A stretch of DNA of 33,643 bases from NCBI GenBank assembly GCA_937867645.1, contig CALMKE010000161.1, forward strand, positions 1 to 33,643, given 5' to 3'. Source of the stretch: an uncultured Gemmatimonadota bacterium (GTDB lineage Bacteria > Gemmatimonadota > Gemmatimonadetes > Gemmatimonadales > Gemmatimonadaceae). Shown piece after piece: positions 14,955 through 23,655 of the stretch. Position numbers and translations under genes: made by a program. Below the pieces are notes generated by a model that was not told the DNA's origin, did no database searches, and saw nothing but the letters and a program-made list of their open reading frames with translations. Numbering within the stretch: the first letter of the stretch is position 1; each line of letters begins with the position of its first letter.

Positions 14955-17900
14955 GTGCTCTCGCTCAGCCGCGCCCGCGCTCTCCTCTCCGCGGCATCTT
15001 CGCTCGACCGACTCGCCGCCATCGCCCGCGAGCTGGGCCTCGCCGGGCCGGCGCGTGATCTCGATCCAACCACCCGCTCCGCGCTCGGCATTCCGGCGGA
15101 GGCGCGCCGCGTGCAGATCGTCCGCGGACCCGGCTGCACCAGAGCGCTGCTGCTCGACACCGGCTCGGCGCCGCTGAAAGACGCGCTGACCCGGACCGCT
15201 GCGCACCTGGCCTCGCGCGCCCCGCAGCTGCTCTGGCTCCTGCTCGCCATGGACGGCGACCGCAAGCATGTCGCCATCGCCGCATTCTCCCCCGACTGCC
15301 GCCAGCCGCGAATCCGCGCGCTCGTGTGCGAGCTCGACAACGTCGTGGACAGCGACGCCGAGACGGTCTGCGTGCTCGCCTCGGCGCAGGTCGAGATAGA
15401 CGTGCTCATGCACTGCCGCTGGACGGAGATCCTCGGCCGAGAAGCGATGACGCGAAGGTTCTACACGGTTCTGGAGCGGGTCGTGGAATCGCTGGCGCGA
15501 TCCATCCAGAATGGAGTGTCTCGCGCGGACGCGCGTGAGCTCGCCCTGCTATACGTGTCGCGACTCCTGTTTCTCTCCTTCCTCGAGACACAGGGCTGGC
15601 TCAACGGCGACCACGGCTTCCTCGCGAACGGATTCGCGGACTGCATGGCCAGCGGCGGGCGCTATCACTCGCGCGTGCTGGAGCCGCTCTTCTTTGGAAC
15701 GCTGAACACTCCGCCGCGCGCCAGAAGCCCTCGCGCCCAGGCCTTCGGCAAGATCCCGTTTCTGAACGGAGGGCTGTTCGCCCGAAGTTCGCTCGAGCGC
15801 CGCGCGCGACGCGTCGCGTTTCCGGACGAAGTCATGGGGATCCTGTATGGCGATCTGCTCTGCCGGCACCGCTTTACGCCGCGTGAGGATTCGAGCGAAT
15901 GGTCCGAGGCAGCGGTGGATCCGGAGATGCTGGGGAAGGCATTTGAATCCCTGATGGCGTCCGGCGACCGGAAATCGTCCGGCGCGTTTTACACGCCCCA
16001 GTCGCTCGTGCAGCGGGTGATGCGCGAAGCCCTCGCTCATGCATTGCAAACGCCGCGAATCTCGTCGGACCAGGTGGAGTCGTGTCTGCTCGCCCGCGAC
16101 GTGCCGCCAGGCATTCGCCCGGCGCTGCTCGACGGAGTGCGCTCGCTTCGGCTGCTCGATCCCGCCTGCGGGTCGGGCGCGTTCCTCGTGTTCGCTCTGA
16201 GCGAGCTGACTTGGCTGGCGGGGGCGTGCGGCGACGGCCGTCCGGTTGGTGAGGTCACTCGCTCCATTCTCACCAGCTCGATCTTCGGCGTGGACGCGAA
16301 TCCGGTCGCCGTCTGGCTGTGCGAGCTGCGGCTGTGGCTGGCGATGGCGATGCAGCAGCGCGAGCGGGACATGGACACGATCGAGCCGCTGCCAAATCTC
16401 GACCGCCAGATCAGGGTCGGCGATACCCTCGCCGGCGGGAGCTTCGCCGCTCGCCGGCTCTCGCCGCCGCGCTCCGTCGCCCGGCTGCGGGCGCGGTACA
16501 CCCGCGCGCACGGCCAGAGGAAGCGCGTGCTCGCCCGCCTGCTCGACCGGACCGAGCGCGCGCTCGCGATCGATGCGTTGACGAGCGAGATCGCCGCGGT
16601 GGAATCCGCGCGGCGGGAGCTGCTGCTGGCCGCGCGAGCGAGAGACCTGTTCGGCGCGCGGCATCCACCCTCGGCCGAGACGAGGCGCGGTCTATCCGAC
16701 TTGCGGACATCGCTGCGCGAGCTCGAGCGCACGCGCGCGGGTCTCAGCCGCGGCGCGGCGCTGCCGTTTTCGTTCGCGGTTCATTTCTCCGAGATAGCAG
16801 CGGCCGACGGGTTCAACCTCGTCGTCGGGAACCCGCCCTGGGTGCGCCTCCATCACATCCCCGCGCGGATGCGCGCGCGCCTGCGCGAAGAGTTCGCCGT
16901 GTTCCAGCGCGCGAGCTGGGCGACCGGGGCGAGCAGCGCCAACGCCGGCGCGGGATTCGGCGGCCAGGTGGACATGGCCGCCCTGTTCGTCGAGCGCTCG
17001 CTTCAGCTCGTTCGCACCGACGGCGTGGTCGCCCTGCTGCTGCCGGCCAAGCTCTGGTCCTCGCTGGCGGGCGGCGGCGTGCGCGCCATGCTGCGTGAGG
17101 ATGCCACGCTGGTAACTCTCGAGGACCTGAGCGGCGCCGAAGTCGCGTTCGACGCGGCGGTATATCCGTCGCTGCTCCTGGCTCGCAAAGGCCGCGCGAG
17201 CGCGGGAGATGAGCGAGCCCGTCTCTGCGTGCACCGGCGGTGCACGCCTTACTCGTGGAGGATGCCGCGCGCGCAGATCGCGTTCGACGACTCCATCGGA
17301 AGCCCATGGGTTCTCGCGCCGCCCGATGTCCGCGCGGCGTTCGAGAAGCTCCGCCGCGCCGGAATTCCATTGGCGCATACGCGACTCGGCAGGCCTTTGC
17401 TCGGCGTGAAGTCCGGGTGCAACGAAGCGTTCGTTGTCCAGGCCGAAGGCGTGGACGACTCCGGCAGCACGAGAATTCATAACGCGACGAGAAGCGACTC
17501 CATCGAGGCCGCGCTGCTTCGCCCGGCAATCAGGGGCGAGCAGATCACGCCCTGGCGGTGCGGCCGGAACGCCAATCGCGTCATATGGACGCACGCTTCC
17601 GACGGCACGGCGCTGCGATCCCTCCCGCCGCACGCGAAGCGCTGGCTCGCTCATTACCGCGACGCTCTGGAGAAGCGGGCCGATGGCGGAGCGACCGATC
17701 GCTGGTGGTCGCTGTTCCGGACCGATGGCGCGATGGCGGGCGCCCCGCGCGTCGTCTGGGCGGATTTCGGCAAGCGACCCCGCGCGGCCGTTCTCCCCGC
17801 GGGCGATGACTCTGTTCCGCTCAACACCTGTTACGTGATCAAGTGCCGGAGCGATCGCGAAGCGCTGGCACTGGCGGCGATTCTAAACAGCGACCTTGCG

Positions 17901-18140
17901 GCGGCCTGGCTCAATCTGCTCGCCGAGCCCGCGCGCGGCGGGTACCACCGGTACCTCGGCTGGACGGTCTCGCTCCTCCCGCTCCCCCGCGACTGGACCG
18001 CGGCTTGCGCGATCCTTCCGGAGGTCGCGCGACGCGCAGTGGACGACCGGGCCGATCCGGGCGAGCTGCTCGACGCGGTCCTTGCCGCATACGCGGTGCG
18101 TCATTCCGATGTCGCGCCTCTCCTTGCATGGGCGGGATAA
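14955..18140 (+). CDS. Eco57I/DISARM-like N6-adenine DNA methyltransferase
   Basis: A 1061-residue gamma-class adenine methyltransferase. Residues 1-150 are an unrecognised alpha/beta region, and 160-335 are helical (LALLYVSRLLFLSFLETQGWL), as in Eco57I-type and DISARM DrmMI proteins. SAM motif X is GAFYTP (343-348), motif I LDPACGSGAFL (401-411), motif II FGVDANP (444-450), and catalytic motif IV NPPW (626-629). A coiled insert occupies about 505-600, and the C-terminal third looks like a target-recognition domain (HRYLGWTVSLLPLP). I see no convincing PD-(D/E)XK nuclease motif. The GTG at 14955 lacks a clear ribosome site. The gene overlaps the helicase by 13 bases, so they form one unit. 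Role in defence or epigenetic marking is inferred. Confidence 0.9.
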   Translation: MLSLSRARALLSAASSLDRLAAIARELGLAGPARDLDPTTRSALGIPAEARRVQIVRGPGCTRALLLDTGSAPLKDALTRTAAHLASRAPQLLWLLLAMDGDRKHVAIAAFSPDCRQPRIRALVCELDNVVDSDAETVCVLASAQVEIDVLMHCRWTEILGREAMTRRFYTVLERVVESLARSIQNGVSRADARELALLYVSRLLFLSFLETQGWLNGDHGFLANGFADCMASGGRYHSRVLEPLFFGTLNTPPRARSPRAQAFGKIPFLNGGLFARSSLERRARRVAFPDEVMGILYGDLLCRHRFTPREDSSEWSEAAVDPEMLGKAFESLMASGDRKSSGAFYTPQSLVQRVMREALAHALQTPRISSDQVESCLLARDVPPGIRPALLDGVRSLRLLDPACGSGAFLVFALSELTWLAGACGDGRPVGEVTRSILTSSIFGVDANPVAVWLCELRLWLAMAMQQRERDMDTIEPLPNLDRQIRVGDTLAGGSFAARRLSPPRSVARLRARYTRAHGQRKRVLARLLDRTERALAIDALTSEIAAVESARRELLLAARARDLFGARHPPSAETRRGLSDLRTSLRELERTRAGLSRGAALPFSFAVHFSEIAAADGFNLVVGNPPWVRLHHIPARMRARLREEFAVFQRASWATGASSANAGAGFGGQVDMAALFVERSLQLVRTDGVVALLLPAKLWSSLAGGGVRAMLREDATLVTLEDLSGAEVAFDAAVYPSLLLARKGRASAGDERARLCVHRRCTPYSWRMPRAQIAFDDSIGSPWVLAPPDVRAAFEKLRRAGIPLAHTRLGRPLLGVKSGCNEAFVVQAEGVDDSGSTRIHNATRSDSIEAALLRPAIRGEQITPWRCGRNANRVIWTHASDGTALRSLPPHAKRWLAHYRDALEKRADGGATDRWWSLFRTDGAMAGAPRVVWADFGKRPRAAVLPAGDDSVPLNTCYVIKCRSDREALALAAILNSDLAAAWLNLLAEPARGGYHRYLGWTVSLLPLPRDWTAACAILPEVARRAVDDRADPGELLDAVLAAYAVRHSDVAPLLAWAG

Positions 18141-20344
18141 CCGTCGCCCATCCCGACGTCGTGCGCGGAGTCATCGCCGGAGAGTGGCTGCGCGCGGACA
18201 GCGTTGCCGTCGAGCTCGGATCCATCACGCTCCGCCCACACCAGGTGGATGCCGCCCGGAGAATTCGCGCCCTGCTCGCGCGCGCGGGCGGCGCCCTGCT
18301 GTGCGACGAGGTCGGACTTGGCAAGACATACGTCGCGCTCGCCGTCGCGCGAGCGCGCGCGCGGCCGCTCGTCATAGCGCCGGCTTCGCTCCGCGAAATG
18401 TGGGAAGACGCGGCCGCGAAAGCCGCGGTCGCGGTCCGCATCGTGTCCACGGAATCACTTGGCAGAGCCCGGCCGGCGCGGAACGAGTGTGATCTCGTGA
18501 TAGTGGACGAGGCGCACTACTTCCGGAGCTCGGCGGCGAAGCGCTACGCGGCGCTCGTGTCGTTGACAGCGCGTACTCCCGTGCTGCTCGTGTCCGCGAC
18601 GCCCGTGCACAACAAGCGATCCGACGTCGTCGCCCTCCTCTCATTTTTTCTTGGATCGGCAGCCAGCGAGCTCACGGACGCGGACCTGGCGCGGTATATG
18701 GTGAGGCGCGGCCAGACGGAAATCGGCGCTTCTCTCCCCCGCGTGCGCGGCGCCGCGCGGCTGCCCGTCCCGCACGACTCCGCCCCGTTGGATCTATTGC
18801 TCGCGCTGCCGCCACCCGTGCCCCCGCGCGATGGCGGGCTCGCGGGAGCGCTCGTGACTCACACGCTCGTTCGACTGTGGGCTTCGAGCGAAGCGGCGCT
18901 GCGCGAAGGGCTGCGTCGCCGCATCGCGAAAGCCGTTGCGCTGCGGGTTGCTCTGGAGGAAGGGCGCTATCCGACGAGCAACGACCTTCGCTCGTGGACC
19001 TACGGCGACGGCTCGGTGCAGCTCGGCTTCCCGTCGATCTTGAGTCCCGGCCAATCGCAGGACTCCGGCAGCATGCTCGAATCTGTCCGTGAGCACGAGC
19101 GCGCGCTCAGTGAGCTGCTCTGCTCGCTGCCGCGGGAATCGGTCGCCGACGATGCCCGCGTGGATCAGCTGCGGGCCGTGCGGAGACGCCATCCGCACAA
19201 GAAGATCGTCGCTTTCTCCCAGTTCACGGACACCGTTGCCCGCTTGTATCGCGGCATCGCGCCCGACGGCGGAGTGGCGATGTTGACGGCGGCCGGGGCT
19301 CGCATCGCCGGTGGGCCGATCAGTCGCGCGGAGGCTCTCGCGCGATTCGCTCCGGCCGCGTGCTCGGCGCCTGAGCCGCCGGCGAGCGAAGCGATCTCTC
19401 TGCTGATCGCTACCGATCTGCTGAGCGATGGCGTCAACCTGCAGGACGCCGCGGTCGTCGTGCATCTCGACCTCCCGTGGACCGCCGCGACTCTGGAGCA
19501 GCGCGTCGGACGCGCCGCGCGCATGGGCTCGCCCCATCGCGAGGTGTTCGTCTACGCCATCGATCCGCCGGCCTCGAGCGAGCGCTTGCTCGGGGCCGAG
19601 GCGATAATCCGGCGAAAGGCGGGACTCGCGGCGGCGAGCGTTGGAGCGTCGCGAATCCCGCCCTTGTTCGCTCCGCTCGCGTCCCGACCCGAAAGCAATG
19701 TCGAGTCTGCCGAGGCGATTCGCCGCACTCTGTCAGAGTGGCCAGCGCTGCCGGAGCAGCTGGCACGAGCCGAAACTCTCTGCGCGGCGGTCGCGGCCGA
19801 TCGTGACGCAGCGCTCGTGCTGACGGTCGTTCGCGGTGAGCCGCGCCTTGCAGCGGTCTGCGAGGCCCGGGTGTCGGCCAGCTCGGCGCTGATCAACGAG
19901 GTGGCCGCGATGGCGCAGGGCGAACCCGCGCCCGCGCCAACCGCGCTCATCGCGGCCGTCGTCAACGACGCGAAGCAGTGGATCGAGAATCAGCTGGCGG
20001 CAAGCGACGCCGGCGATTCTCCTTCAGGCCGGAGCGCGCTCGCGGGTCGTGTCGGTGAGCGCCTCGCGCGATGTCTGGCGCGCTGCCCGAGGCACGAGCG
20101 AAGTCGCCGCGGCCAGCGCATAGCGGCGCTGCGGCTACGACTCCAGCGGCCGTTTACCCTCGGCGTGGAGCGCGAAATCGAGGAGTTGCTGCGCGATGGC
20201 GAGGGCGATTTTGTCGAGCAGCTGGCGCTGGTCCTCGGTGAAGAGCGCCCGGAGTCGAATGATCAGACCGCGGAGATCCGAGCGGTGCTGATACTCCACC
20301 GTGTTTGCCCTCCCGAGTGGGAACCGGCGGAATCCAAGAAATGA
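18128..20344 (+). CDS. SNF2-like superfamily 2 helicase, partner of the methyltransferase
   Basis: A 738-residue SF2 ATPase. LRPHQ (35-39) is the Q-like motif, Walker A DEVGLGKT is at 60-67, DEAH at 127-130 and SAT at 156-158. The second RecA domain has VAFSQFTDT (361-369), TDLLSDGVNLQ (429-439) and QRVGRAARMG (458-467). The insert at 180-340 and C-terminal region 480-738 are helical and unrecognised. I see no HKD (PLD) or PD-(D/E)XK nuclease motif. The closest architecture I know is the SNF2 helicase of DISARM (DrmD) or HepA-type enzymes. The ATG at 18128 overlaps the methyltransferase end; the longer frame upstream is its shadow. The last residues (ESKK) and the TGA stop are supplied by repeat element G. 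Confidence 0.9.
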   Translation: MGGITVAHPDVVRGVIAGEWLRADSVAVELGSITLRPHQVDAARRIRALLARAGGALLCDEVGLGKTYVALAVARARARPLVIAPASLREMWEDAAAKAAVAVRIVSTESLGRARPARNECDLVIVDEAHYFRSSAAKRYAALVSLTARTPVLLVSATPVHNKRSDVVALLSFFLGSAASELTDADLARYMVRRGQTEIGASLPRVRGAARLPVPHDSAPLDLLLALPPPVPPRDGGLAGALVTHTLVRLWASSEAALREGLRRRIAKAVALRVALEEGRYPTSNDLRSWTYGDGSVQLGFPSILSPGQSQDSGSMLESVREHERALSELLCSLPRESVADDARVDQLRAVRRRHPHKKIVAFSQFTDTVARLYRGIAPDGGVAMLTAAGARIAGGPISRAEALARFAPAACSAPEPPASEAISLLIATDLLSDGVNLQDAAVVVHLDLPWTAATLEQRVGRAARMGSPHREVFVYAIDPPASSERLLGAEAIIRRKAGLAAASVGASRIPPLFAPLASRPESNVESAEAIRRTLSEWPALPEQLARAETLCAAVAADRDAALVLTVVRGEPRLAAVCEARVSASSALINEVAAMAQGEPAPAPTALIAAVVNDAKQWIENQLAASDAGDSPSGRSALAGRVGERLARCLARCPRHERSRRGQRIAALRLRLQRPFTLGVEREIEELLRDGEGDFVEQLALVLGEERPESNDQTAEIRAVLILHRVCPPEWEPAESKK

Positions 20345-20441
20345 GATGCCAGAAGCCAGAAGCCAGAAATGAGAAGGCCAGACTAACGCGGTCGTCTGGC
20401 TATCTGGTTTCTCCCATCTGGCTTCTCATTTCTTGGATTCC
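20329..20441. repeat. Heptad-phased intergenic palindrome G
   Basis: A 113-base inverted repeat between convergent helicase and pntB. Both arms start from GGAATCC and AAGAAAT, then a 5-base slip (GAGAT left, GAGAA right), then 7-base words based on GCCAGAA. The left arm has three tandem GCCAGAA and one more heptad than the right. The inner arms end in GCCAGAC (20377-20383) facing GTCTGGC (20394-20400). It has no T-tract. It shares its terminus with elements C and F and is closely related to F throughout. Confidence 0.92.
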
Positions 20442-20464
20442 CGTGCGTCCCTCTCGGAGCTACA

Positions 20465-21859
20465 TCACCCTTCCTTGACGGCTGCCACCAGAGCCTGCAC
20501 CGCGGCTTTGCCGTCGCCGAAGTACATCAGCGTATTGTCCGCGGCGAACAACGGATTCGGAATCCCCGCGAACCCGGGACTCAAGCTCCGCTTCATCACG
20601 ATCACGCTGCGCGCGTGGTGTACCTCCAGGATCGGCATCCCGGCTATCGGCGAAGACGGATCCGTGATCGCCAGCGGATTCACCACGTCGTTCGCGCCGA
20701 TCACCAGCACCACGTCCACCTGCCCGAATTGCGGATTGATCTCGTCCATCTCCTTCAGCTTGTCGTACGGCACGTCGGCCTCGGCGAGCAGCACGTTCAT
20801 GTGCCCCGGCATGCGCCCGGCCACCGGATGGATCCCGTACTCCACCGTCGTGCCCTTCGACTCGAGTAGCGACGCCAGCTCGCGCACCGCGTGCTGCGCC
20901 TGCGACACCGCGAGCCCGTAACCCGGCACGATCACCACCCGCCGCGCGGTCTCGAGCAGCATCGCGATCTCTTCCGGCGACGTGGACTTCACCTTGCCGG
21001 CGTAGGTCTCGTCGGCGCTCGCTCCGCCGCTGCTGCCCGCTCCCATGTTCCCGAGCAGCACGTTCGCCAGCGACCGGTTCATCGCCTTGCACATGATCTG
21101 GCTCAGGATGATCCCGGACGCCCCGACCAGCGAGCCGGTGATGATCAGCGCGTTGTTGTTCAGCACGAATCCAGTCGCCGCGCCGGCGAGACCGGAATAC
21201 GAGTTGAGCAGAGCGATCGCCACCGGCATGTCCGCGCCGCCGATCGGAATCGTCAGCGTGACGCCGAGTATGGACGCCACCAGCACCAGGCCCCAGTACG
21301 CCGCCATCGCCGACGGATCGCGCACCACCCACACCGCCAGCGCCAGGGCGATCAGTCCGAGCAGGACGTTCAGCGGCTGCTGCAGCGGATAGTGGATCGG
21401 CTTACCGGGAAGCAGCCACTCCTGCAGCTTGTCGAACGCCACCAGGCTTCCCCAGAACGTCACCGCGCCGATCACGCCCGACGCCGCGGTCGCGATCAGC
21501 AGCTGCAGGTTGGGATTCACGGCGTCGTGCAGCGCCGCGCCCGCGACCAGCACCGATGCCGCGCCGCCGAACCCGTTCAGCAGCGCGACCATCTGCGGCA
21601 TCGCCGTCATCTTGATCCTGAGCGCCAGCGCCGCGCCGATCAGTCCGCCCACGGCCATCGCCGCGGCTATGAGCATGTAGCCGTTCATCCCCGCCGCGAT
21701 CACGTTCCGGTCGAGCAGCGTGCCGACGATCGCCACCAGCATCCCGAGCGCGCCCATCCGGTTCGCGCGCACCGCAGTCTTCGGGTGCGCCAGTCCCACC
21801 AGTCCCAGAATGAACAGGACCGAAGCGAGCAGGTAGAGGATGTTGATGACCGAGAGCAC
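20465..21859 (-). CDS. pntB: NAD(P) transhydrogenase subunit beta
   Basis: A 464-residue beta subunit of the proton-translocating transhydrogenase. Residues 1-280 hold about nine membrane helices (domain II). Residues about 290-464 are the NADP(H)-binding domain III, with GYGLAVSQAQHAV, IHPVAGRMPGHMNVLLAEA, VDVVLVIGANDVVNP and KRSLSPGFAGIPNPLF, all hallmark segments. The enzyme uses the proton gradient to reduce NADP+ with NADH. It is last in the pntAA-pntAB-pntB operon, 6 bases after pntAB, and convergent with the helicase gene across element G. Length is typical and all motifs are present. Confidence 0.97.
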   Translation of the reverse strand: MLSVINILYLLASVLFILGLVGLAHPKTAVRANRMGALGMLVAIVGTLLDRNVIAAGMNGYMLIAAAMAVGGLIGAALALRIKMTAMPQMVALLNGFGGAASVLVAGAALHDAVNPNLQLLIATAASGVIGAVTFWGSLVAFDKLQEWLLPGKPIHYPLQQPLNVLLGLIALALAVWVVRDPSAMAAYWGLVLVASILGVTLTIPIGGADMPVAIALLNSYSGLAGAATGFVLNNNALIITGSLVGASGIILSQIMCKAMNRSLANVLLGNMGAGSSGGASADETYAGKVKSTSPEEIAMLLETARRVVIVPGYGLAVSQAQHAVRELASLLESKGTTVEYGIHPVAGRMPGHMNVLLAEADVPYDKLKEMDEINPQFGQVDVVLVIGANDVVNPLAITDPSSPIAGMPILEVHHARSVIVMKRSLSPGFAGIPNPLFAADNTLMYFGDGKAAVQALVAAVKEG

Positions 21860-21865
21860 CCTGGC

Positions 21866-22144
21866 TTACTCCTTCTTCCGGAACATCGCCAGCATGCGGT
21901 CGGTCACGAGGAAGCCGCCCACGACGTTGATGGTCGCGAGCGCCACCGCGGCGAAGCCGAGGATCGTGCTGATCCGCCCCGGCGTCGCGATCGAGATCAT
22001 GGCGCCCACGACGGTGATCCCGGAGATCGCGTTCGACCCCGACATGAGCGGGGTGTGCAGCAGCGGCGGCACGCGATTGATCACGTACACGCCGACGAAC
22101 ACCGCCAGCACGAACACCGTCAGCGCGCTGATGAACATCTCCAT
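21866..22144 (-). CDS. pntAB: NAD(P) transhydrogenase alpha subunit, membrane part
   Basis: A 92-residue protein with three membrane helices, corresponding to the C-terminal membrane segment of the alpha subunit in organisms where PntA is split, as in Rhodospirillum rubrum. The pattern VGVYVINRVPPLLHTPLMSGSNAISGI is highly characteristic. It forms part of the proton channel with PntB. The ATG at 22144 overlaps the pntAA stop by one base (TAATG), implying coupled translation. Confidence 0.95.
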   Translation of the reverse strand: MEMFISALTVFVLAVFVGVYVINRVPPLLHTPLMSGSNAISGITVVGAMISIATPGRISTILGFAAVALATINVVGGFLVTDRMLAMFRKKE

Positions 22145-23280
22145 TATCCGTTCCCTCCGTCCGCCAGCAGCTTCTTCACCCGGTCGTGCACGACTTCGCC
22201 GCCCTGCGTCACCAGGGTGTCGCGCGTGATCTCGTCGGCGGTATCCACGCTCAACTTGCCCTCCTTCATGAGGTGCAGCAGGAAGGTCGCCATGTTCTTG
22301 GCGTACATCTGGCTGGCGTGATACGGCACCGTCGCCGGCAGGTTCGTCGGGCCGAGTATCGTCACGCCGTTCAGCTCGACCACCTCGTCCGCCTTGGTCA
22401 CCTCGCAGTTCCCGCCGCGCTCGGCCGCCAGGTCCACGATCACCGAGCCGGGCGCCATGTGCGTGACCATCTCGCGAGTGATCAGCACCGGCGACTTCTG
22501 CCCGGGGATCGCGGCCGTGGTGATCACCACGTCGCTCCCGGCCACGACCTTCCCCAGCATCTCGCGCTGCCTTCTAATGAAGGACTCGTCCTGCGCCGCG
22601 GCGTACCCGCCGGTGCCCTCGGCGGCGGTCGTGTCCAGCGGCAGCTCCACGAACTTGGCGCCGACGCTCTGCACCTGCTCCTTCACCGCCGCGCGCACGT
22701 CGTACGCCTCGATCACCGCGCCGAGCCGCTTCGCTGTCGCGATCGCCTGGAGGCCCGCGACGCCGGCACCGAGGACGAAGACTCGCGCGGGAGTGATCGT
22801 CCCGGCCGCCGTCATCAGCATCGGGAACATGCGCGGCAGCTGCGCCGCAGCGAGGAGCACGGCCTTGTAGCCCGCGACCGTCGCTTGCGACGACAGCGCG
22901 TCCATGCTCTGCGCGCGCGTGATGCGCGGCATCAGCTCGATGGAGAACGCGGTCGCGCCCGTGGCGGCGAGCTTGCGCATCGTCTGCGGCGCGCCGAGCG
23001 GATCGAGGAAGGCGATCACCGCCTGCCCGGAGCGAAGTCCCGCCAGATCTTCGCCCGCGCGGACCTGGGCGATCACGTCGGAGTCGGAAAAAAGCTGGGC
23101 GCGCTGGACTATCAGCGCGCCCTTGTCGGCGTACGCGGCATCCGTAAATCCGGCGGCAGTGCCGGCGCCGCTCTCCACCAGAACTTCTCCGCCTTTCGCT
23201 TTCAGCGAGGCGACGACCCCGGGCACGAGCGCGACGCGACGCTCGCCGGGGAAGGTCTCTTTCGGAACGCCGATCTTCAT
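22144..23280 (-). CDS. pntAA: NAD(P) transhydrogenase alpha subunit, NAD-binding part
   Basis: A 378-residue domain I protein. MKIGVPKETFPGERRVALVP opens the alanine dehydrogenase/PntA N-terminal domain. VFVLGAGVAGLQAIATAKRLGA is the Rossmann NAD site, followed by VEAYDVR-type residues (IEAYDVR) and VIVDLAAERGGNCE. The soluble protein binds NAD(H) and docks on PntAB/PntB. The longest frame extends to 23388, but the ATG at 23280 gives the exact family N-terminus. It is divergent from vapB with a 174-base gap that holds no other gene; no convincing sigma-70 promoter was found there by eye. Confidence 0.96.
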   Translation of the reverse strand: MKIGVPKETFPGERRVALVPGVVASLKAKGGEVLVESGAGTAAGFTDAAYADKGALIVQRAQLFSDSDVIAQVRAGEDLAGLRSGQAVIAFLDPLGAPQTMRKLAATGATAFSIELMPRITRAQSMDALSSQATVAGYKAVLLAAAQLPRMFPMLMTAAGTITPARVFVLGAGVAGLQAIATAKRLGAVIEAYDVRAAVKEQVQSVGAKFVELPLDTTAAEGTGGYAAAQDESFIRRQREMLGKVVAGSDVVITTAAIPGQKSPVLITREMVTHMAPGSVIVDLAAERGGNCEVTKADEVVELNGVTILGPTNLPATVPYHASQMYAKNMATFLLHLMKEGKLSVDTADEITRDTLVTQGGEVVHDRVKKLLADGGNG

Positions 23281-23436
23281 ACGCGGCGAGCGGTCGGTGA
23301 AATCATTGCCCGAAAATGTATCACGCGCGCGATTTCGATGCGCCTGCCGTGCGACCGGTCCCCTACTCTTTGCGCCGTGCGTATGCAATCGAAGGAGCGA
23401 ACGCGAGATCCGGACGCAGTTGCGAAAGAAGGGGTG

Positions 23437-23456
23437 ATGTGTAGCTTGCTACACAT
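23437..23456. promoter_or_regulatory. Candidate vapBC operator overlapping the vapB start
   Basis: A perfect 20-base palindrome, ATGTGTAGC-TT-GCTACACAT, with 9-base arms. Its right end contains the first two bases of the vapB start codon at 23455, and its left end is an alternative in-frame ATG at 23437. VapB-type ribbon-helix-helix antitoxins bind such inverted repeats at their own promoters, so autoregulation is likely. It could also act as an mRNA hairpin over the start. Confidence 0.72.
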
Positions 23457-23655
23457 GCCTACAAACCTTGCGCTGGACGACAAGCTGTTGAACGAGGCGT
23501 TGCGGCTGGGCGGGCACGCCACCAAAAAAGCCACGGTCACCGAGGCGCTCCAGGAGTACATCCAGCGGCGAAAGCAGCTGGGGATTCTCGAGCTGTTCGG
23601 AACGATCGATTACGACCCGGATTACGACTACAAGAAGGCCAGGCGTCGCCGGTGA
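23455..23655 (+). CDS. vapB: Type II antitoxin, VapB family
   Basis: A 66-residue VapB (DUF2191-like) antitoxin. PTNLALDDKLLNEALRLGGHATKKATVTEAL is the ribbon-helix-helix DNA-binding part (N-terminal strand plus two helices). The C-terminal LELFGTIDYDPDYDYKKARRRR is the usual tail that wraps and inhibits VapC. The ATG at 23455 is preferred on family alignment; an upstream ATG at 23437 would add six residues and has AAGGGG only 2 bases before it. The stop overlaps vapC (TGATG). Expected function is to neutralise VapC and repress the operon. Confidence 0.9.
   Translation: MPTNLALDDKLLNEALRLGGHATKKATVTEALQEYIQRRKQLGILELFGTIDYDPDYDYKKARRRR

Noticed and set aside
17843-18127. N-terminal extension of the helicase
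   Set aside because: This part of the frame is Arg/Pro/Gly-rich shadow of the methyltransferase C-terminus; helicase-like sequence begins at the ATG at 18128.
18128-20344. PLD or PD-(D/E)XK nuclease fused to the helicase
   Set aside because: I looked for HxK(x4)D and D...ExK patterns in the C-terminal region and found none convincing.
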